Source of the DNA: Aporrectodea caliginosa
Taxonomy: Eukaryota; Annelida; Clitellata; Crassiclitellata; Lumbricidae
Length of the DNA stretch: 64,000 bases
Reading direction: 5' to 3'
NCBI GenBank assembly: GCA_020284085.1
Contig: JACEVL010000031.1
Coordinates: forward strand, 395,001 to 459,000
Shown: positions 57,948 through 64,000 of the stretch, one piece after another
Numbering within the stretch: the first letter of the stretch is position 1
Layout: every line of letters starts with the position of its first letter
Made by a program: the position numbers and the translations under genes
The notes under the pieces: model-generated
Seen by the model: the letters and a program-made list of their open reading frames with translations, nothing else
Told to the model about the DNA's origin: nothing
Database searches by the model: none

Positions 57948-58273
57948 TTACTGTGATCACCGCTGCTGCCGTACTCGACTGCGTCGAGTTGATAAAGGGT
58001 CTATGTAAACACCTGCGCTCAGGCACCCCCAGAGTAAACTTGACCTCGATTACGTTGTGTACGCTCGGTGACGACCATAAATAATCCCGTGGTTCGAGAG
58101 TTATCAAAGACAACCGTTACTGTATCAAAGTTACTTTATCGCATGACATAGCCTCCGTGTAAAACAGTACGAAACGACGGTTAGAAATAAACTTTTCATG
58201 AAGTTTTGTCGATATTATCTACTAGCTTAAAACTAGCCAGCCACCATCTTGTGGGCACGTTTTATGTTATCAT

Positions 58274-60207
58274 AAATCATGCAACGTAAAGGATCGTCTC
58301 TACTTAAAATATATTAAACACCCGACTCCAGCAAATAGAGCTAGCTTCGTCTCTTATAGAAACAGGTTTAAACAGATAAGGAGGGCCGCTGAGAGGACGT
58401 ACTACACTGACCGAATTATGAACTGTGAAAATGACTTGAAAAAGACCTGGACTATTATTAAAACGCTGCTAAGTAAAAACGATATTTCTTTGGCTGTTGA
58501 CTCTTTTCTTATAGATAACATAGAAGTCACTGATAAGGCAGTCATCGCTAATAAATTTAACAAGTTCTTTACAGAAATTGGACCGACATTGGCAGCTAAT
58601 ATTGGTGAATGCGAGACAAGTTTCAAACATTTCTTAAGAGACTCACCATCTTCGTCCATTGGTATTGCATTAACTTCACCTGAAGAGATAATGTCCATTG
58701 CTAAAGAGCTTCGCTCTACACATAGCTGTGGCTTGGATGACATTAGTCCGCAGTTAGCCAAACTCACATTGGATGCTGTATCGGTACCTCTTGCACATAT
58801 TATAAACTGTTCTATTGTAAATGGCATTGTTCCTAATGATTTAAAGGTTGCGAAAGTGATTCCCATTTTTAAATCTGGCGAAAGGAATAAATTAAATAAT
58901 TACAGGCCCATTTCGATACTACCTTACTTCTCTAAGTTCTTCGAAAAAGTCACGTATCAAAGGCTTACGACATATTTTACAGCAAGGAACACTTTATCGA
59001 CCAACCAGTATGGTTTTCGCTCTGGGCACTCCACTTTCATGGCTCTTCTAGAATTACACACAAAAATAACTGAAGCTATGGACAACAACCTTTACTCCAT
59101 TGGTATTTTTCGACCTATCAAAAGCATTTGATACTGTAAATCACCAAATACTCACAAAAAGCTGGAACATTATGGAATACGTGGAGCTAGCCTTAATTGG
59201 TTTTCTGATTACCTTAGAAACAGGAAGCAATATGTATCCTACTCTGGCAACCTCTCACAACAAACAGATGTGCAATGTGGTGTCCCACAAGGTTCCATAC
59301 TGGGTCCGTTGTTGTTTTTGGTGTACATTAATGATATTGCCTGCACTTCATCAATGCTTCAGTTTATACTATTTGCTGATGATACTAATGTATTTATGTC
59401 TGATAAATCGATTGATATGTTAGTTAACAGGGTAAATGTTGAATTACAACTTGTATCAACTTGGTTTAGAGCAAACAAACTTTCTCTGAACTTGGTTAAA
59501 ACGAACTTTATATTATTTCGATCTTGTCGTAAATCAATCTCACAGTGTAACCTCAACATCACTATTGATAACATTACTATTACACAAGTGTCTTGTGCAA
59601 AGTTCTTAGGAGTTTATGTTGATGAACATCTGACTTGGAAGGAGCATATCGATATCATAAGCAAAAACTGTCAAAAAATATTGGCATTATATCTCGTATT
59701 AGTTATATCCTACCGCGAAATGTACTATCTGCCTTGTATTACTCCTTAATCTGTCCATACCTATCATACTGTAATATCACCTGGGCCTCAAATTATCAGT
59801 CCAACTTAGCTCGACTCGTCATTCTACAAAAGCGCGCTATTCGCACTATCTGTAAACGCCCCTATGGGGAAAGTACTCAGCCTTTGTTTGTCAGTCTAAG
59901 GATACTGCCATTTGATTTGATTAATAAACTTCAGATTTGTATATTTATGTTTATATTTCAAAGGAAACTGTTACCTGCAAATTTTCATAGGTATTTTTAT
60001 CTTAACCTGGAAATACATGACCATTATACCAGATCTTGCAGTAAATATCGAACATGCTATGCACGCACAAATATAAGACAGTTTTCTGTTTTGGTTCGTG
60101 GGCCTACTCTGTGGAACTCCTTGCCTACTGAGCTAACTTCCCTGCCTACTGTACACCATTTTAAAACACAGTTAAAACGGTACTTGATGGAATCACTGTG
60201 TGTATAA
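58274..60207 (+). pseudogene. CR1-like reverse transcriptase, copy B of the host element
   Basis: The coding starts SCNVKDRLYLKYIKHPTPAN, directly continuing the endonuclease fragment at 39075-39907. It covers KKTWTIIKTLL, NNYRPISILPYFSKFFEKV, motif A DLSKAFDTVNH, motif B CGVPQGSILGPLLFLVYIND, motif C FADDTNVF and RGPTLWNSLPTELTSL to the stop at 60205-60207. Frameshifts occur in a T run near 59107 and an A run near 59665. Confidence 0.85.
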
Positions 60208-60510
60208 TATAATTATGATGATTGGTTGATGTGTATAATTCATTTGTCTGCATGCACTACTGCACAAGCACCACCTTGTTCATTTCTGCACCAATGCACA
60301 TTCTCTACTGGTTTTGATTCATGCTTTGCTGGTCTGTGTTACCATACATAAAAATAGTAATGAGAAGGGGCGGCCCTGCCAGCGGAACGATATTGTTCCT
60401 TTTGGGTTTACCCTTTGACACCATGAACTACTGTAACAAATGTACATGAACTTGTATTTTGGTTGGTGATCAATAAAGCTTGTGAATTGAATTGAAAAAA
60501 AATTGAATTG
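60208..60510 (+). repeat. 3' UTR of the + strand CR1-like element, copy B
   Basis: Terminal hairpin GGAAC (60384-60388) and GTTCC (60395-60399) followed by TTTTGGG, then GATCAATAAAGC and a GAATTGAATTG tail ending about 60507. Confidence 0.65.
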
Positions 60511-60644
60511 GTAACGACGCACATTTCGATACATTTTACACCTCCTTACCTATACAAATATGGCGGTATTGGCTGAGGGACACGAAAATCCAATCCAAAA
60601 AATTGACAGAATTACCCAAATATTACATTACCTAATATTATCGG

Positions 60645-60855
60645 GTAAGGTAGGACCCTCTCTCTTTTCGCTAAATTGTTCTGAAACTGATGCTAATTAA
60701 GTTCATTTATACAATTAATAAAAATTTTTTTTATCTATTCACCCAGAGGTTCCATCCTAGATAGGCCTTATGCCGCATAATACAAATTCAGGCTTCCCTG
60801 TATCAAATGAACAATCTAACCAAAGTCGGAGTTCCACTGAATGCAGGATTGTTCC
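60645..60855 (+). other. P450 intron 2 fragment (copy B)
   Basis: Matches P450-1 intron 2. The part 60733-60855 is repeated at 61612-61735 on the other side of the AT palindrome. Confidence 0.7.
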
Positions 60856-61610
60856 CCTGCCAATTCCTCCGGACATTTCCCCCGGGTGTTTCAATAGGAC
60901 AATTCCCCCCGGACAATTCCCCCCTACATACATATATATAATAATTATTATAAAATAATTACATATATTTTATATTATTATATAATTATATTTGTGCATA
61001 TAAATTATATAATATATAATTAAATTAATATAATTAATTATATTAATATAAATAATATATATATTATAATTCAATTTATAATTAATAATATATATATAAT
61101 AACAATATAATTAAATTATTATAATATAATAATTATTGTAATTAATCAATAACAATATAATTAATTATTATAAAATTATATGATATTAATAATATTAATA
61201 TATATTTTTATATATTATTAAATATTAATATAATTATATAAATACCTATGTATATGTGTATATATTATATTATATATATAATTTAATAATTATATATTAT
61301 ATAATAATTATATAATAATAATTAATATAATATATTAATATTATATATTATACATATAATTATAATAAATAATTAATATATTTATTAGTGATATTAATTA
61401 TTATTACATATTATATATTATTTAAATAATTATATTATATATTTATTATATATTATTAATAATATATAATATTTAATATAAATATTATTTATATTAATAT
61501 AATTAATTATATTAAATTAATTATATATTATATAATTTATATGCACAAATATAATTATATAATAATATAAAATATATGTAATTATTTTATAATAATTATT
61601 ATTATATATG
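60856..61610. repeat. CCGGACAATTCCCCC units and long AT palindrome, copy B
   Basis: Foldback-like units at about 60865-60928, then an AT-only tract whose arms (about 60931-61060 and 61480-61610) are nearly perfect reverse complements over about 130 bp, marked by TTTGTGCATA and TATGCACAAA. Confidence 0.8.
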
Positions 61611-61830
61611 TTTACCTATTCACCCAGAGGTTCCATCCTAGATAGGCCTTATTCCGCATAATACAAATTCAGGCTTCCCTGTATCAAATGAACAATCTAA
61701 CCAAAGACGGAGTTCCACTGAATGCAGGATTGTCATGCCTATGAATGAAACATAACAGGTCACTGCCAACTTTAGTTTTCATTTTGTCTAGACAGTTAAA
61801 TTGATTTGCAAATAAAGGTTAATACTCCAG

Positions 61831-62624
61831 GTGTGGTTACAATGAGCACTACAAAAGAATAGAAGAGGTATCACAAACTCTCACTCTCCATTTTAAAGCA
61901 ATTGGGATTCGGAGTTAAAAGCGTGATGGAATCAAGGATCTCAATGGAAGTTGAATTCTTCACAGATTATGTACTGAAACAAAATGGAAATTTCTTTGAT
62001 CCCAGAGAACTCGTGTACCTCTCCATAATAAACATCATCATGAACATCATTTTTGGAAAGAGACATGACTATAACCTCGGAATGACTGCTCTCGCATATC
62101 AAATCAAGCGAGCCATTGAGAGCATGGATCCCGCTGTAAACGTTGCTCCTATACTGAGATTTCTTCCCTTCCACCGAAATAAATTGCGTGAGACAGTCGA
62201 TAGTAACAAGATGATCCAAAAGATTCTTACAATGGAGATTGAAAAGAGTCTAGAAGACGGTGCAGAGAATTGCTTTGTACGTAGATATCTGGAGCGCGAG
62301 GGTCCAGAGTACGATGCTGAGCAACTCAATTTCACTCTTCGAGATATAGTTGCGGCTGGAACTGATACAACTGCAAATACTCTTCTTTGGACACTGATCG
62401 CCTTAGCCAACAACCCTGATGTACAGAATCGTCTAAGAGCAGAAATAGACGACGCAGTTCCACGAGATAGACTTCCTTCCATGAATGACCAGCTCAAACT
62501 GTCTTTTGTTGAGGCCACAATTCTGGAGATTATGCGCTGGAAAACTTTGGTTCCATTGGCTGTTCCTCATGTGACACTAAGTGATACTGATGTTGGCGAC
62601 TACTTTGTACCAGCTGGAACTATG
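61831..62624 (+). pseudogene. P450-3 exon 3 with premature stop (CYP2-clan pseudogene)
   Basis: This is the same 794-nt exon as in P450-1 and P450-2, with intact acceptor CTCCAG and donor ATG|GTAATC. Codon 128 (helix-C Trp in the others) is TAG at 61860-61862, ending translation early. Downstream the frame is open with AGTDTTAN and EIMR conserved, and it is clearly more divergent than the other two are from each other. Exons 1 and 2 are not seen upstream, where retroelements occupy the space. Exons 4 and 5 are not in the window; a hAT-like element follows in intron 3. A read error at the stop is possible, but the missing exons favour a pseudogene. Confidence 0.85.
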
Positions 62625-62892
62625 GTAATCTCGCAAATTATTTAAACTAAATGCTGCTGTTTTTAAAGAGAAATCACTGAAAGCTTAATTTCTCATTTTG
62701 GTTAAGTGAAACAGAGTCTTTATTTAACTAATGACCCGCATTTTTAATCTTTGGAAAAGGTTAATGAATAACGTTGTTTGAATTTAGGAATCTCAAATTA
62801 ATCCAATTATTCCATCATATGAAAAACTTCGTTTCCTATCGACTCCTTTGAGTCTTGTAGCTTTGCGCTTCTCTGTCGTTATGTATGCCTAT
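62625..62892 (+). other. P450-3 intron 3 start
   Basis: Homologous to P450-1 5214-5475 and P450-2 27467-27730. It is interrupted by the hAT-like element at 62893. Confidence 0.7.
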
Positions 62893-64000
62893 TAGGGTGA
62901 TTCAAACAAAATATTTTAGGAAAGTTGATGAGCATAGTTGCTAATTTTGTTCCTTTTGTGTACAGAATCAATTCTGTATAAAAATGTCAAAATCAAATGC
63001 ATTTTAGAGGTCGCTCAATGAGCACAAAAGTTTCCATACAGTCGTATTCAAGTTACAAATTGAGGTGATGGCCATATGATATATCACACACAATAACGTT
63101 GAATAGCATGAATCATAGATTGATTAGTAAGTAGTAACTCGAGGTAGTCACAAGAAAACAGATATTCATTCACAACATCTATTGATTAAAAAGTCTTTTA
63201 AAAAGTCTACAATAATTGTAGACTTTTATTGTAGAATTATTCACCAGGAATCCTCCGCTGCCTGATCTGCTTGTTCAACTGCAAGTCATTAACTGGTGTA
63301 TCAGATGCCACCGGACTAGCTCTTCATGCTCTCACGTTTATATTACTTACAAATAAACAGAATGCAGTGACATTTCTTCTCTCAGAGGCAGTCAATTGAG
63401 ATTGATCTATAAAAATATTGGTCTCCAAGCAACAAATGACATTAGTCATCAATGTGACCAAATGCACCTGACTGTCTGAAACGATACATCCCATCACCGA
63501 CCGTCTCTCCTCGAATTCCACAATTCCATCACTTCCTTGTTATATTATTGTCTCTTGAAAGATAATCTAGTCTTGCTGACAGATGATTGCATGCGATGAA
63601 CAGTTGAAAATTACAATGGGTCTTCATCCGCATATTATCAATTTGCTTAAGTAATGGCAGCTACCAAGATAGCGAGTTCCGACAAGTTTATGTGATCCAA
63701 TGCAGATTCTGCTTTGAAAAATGTAGGCCTAAGGTTTTTTGTCTGCTGTATCTTCTTGTAAATCTTCAGGAGTGGTATTCAACTGTTTTTTGTTGTACAA
63801 TGGGATCTTGACTTCATAGCCAAATTCATGTTTCCATTGTCGTCGTCATCAGCCAAATTCATGTTTCCATCGTCGTCGCATCAGCCAAATTCATGTTTCC
63901 ATCGTCGTCATCATCATCATCATTATCGTCTTCGTCATCATTCACGTTGCTGCTCTGGCAATCCTAGTTGCCCGATTACTTGAACTAGACCCTTCAGCTG
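62893..64000. mobile_element. hAT-like DNA transposon, second copy, cut by the window edge
   Basis: Begins TAGGGTGATTCAAAC like 33170 and stays alignable with its first part. The minus-strand relic frame GCIVSDSQVHLVTLMTNVIC (63324-63521) matches the other copy. A 33-bp unit CATCAGCCAAATTCATGTTT... is repeated three times at 63847-63910. Confidence 0.65.

Larger units (their letters stand above)
52105..58273 (-). mobile_element. CR1-like non-LTR retrotransposon, copy B, complete 5' end
   Basis: About 6.2 kb from the (GAATT)n 3' end to a 5' end at about 58273. At the 5' end the disrupted host element resumes in frame, and the host element's AAAT is found at both boundaries (39904-39907 in copy A, 58274-58277 here). 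ORF1 is intact and ORF2 is broken. Confidence 0.82.

Overview
This is a window of eukaryotic nuclear DNA, most likely from a marine invertebrate. Genes have GT-AG introns, non-LTR retrotransposons of CR1, L2 and restriction-like-endonuclease type are dense, long (AAT)n microsatellites are common, and many TIR DNA transposons are present. A foldback element with tandemly repeated arms recalls sea-urchin TU elements, so an echinoderm is my best guess, held loosely. I see no prokaryotic operon, CRISPR array or conventional tRNA/rRNA gene.

The only host genes I recognise are a tandem family of CYP2-clan cytochrome P450s on the + strand. P450-1 (2285-9044) and P450-2 (20827-29826) each have five exons of identical size (233, 119, 794, 133 and 188 nt), intact splice sites and a 488-residue product with every P450 signature. 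They differ at about 24 residues by hand count. They lie in a segmental duplication (about 540-11000 and 16390-32030) that also copied flanking dead retroelements. A third member keeps only exon 3 (61831-62624), with an in-frame stop, and is a pseudogene in this window.

Layout: 1-2280, internally deleted mariner-type element, 9-bp-TSD MITE and P450-1 upstream DNA; 2285-9044, P450-1, whose intron 4 took a retroelement insertion; 9.4-16.4 kb, LTR, RTE-like and CR1 remnants, two TIR elements, one of them piggyBac-like with a minisatellite core; 16.4-20.8 kb, L2 pseudogene, SINE and a second restriction-like-endonuclease fragment upstream of P450-2; 20.8-29.8 kb, P450-2 with a foldback element plus L2 reverse transcriptase in intron 2; 30-37.5 kb, retroelement relics, a hAT-like element and two nested TIR elements; 36.6-48.9 kb (copy A) and 50.0-61.6 kb (copy B), a nearly identical pair holding a PHD-endonuclease-RT CR1-like element (ORF1 and ORF2 both open in copy A) nested inside an oppositely oriented relative, followed by P450 intron 2 and AT-rich palindromes; 61.6-64 kb, P450-3 exon 3 and a second hAT-like copy.

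The window works as a natural experiment. Because the P450 unit is repeated, many insertions can be read as filled versus empty sites. The most interesting signals are insertion of a non-LTR element into an AAT microsatellite, covarying 3'-terminal hairpins in separate retroelement groups, and several TIR elements whose interiors or arms are tandem or mirrored repeats. I found no clearly new multigene system.
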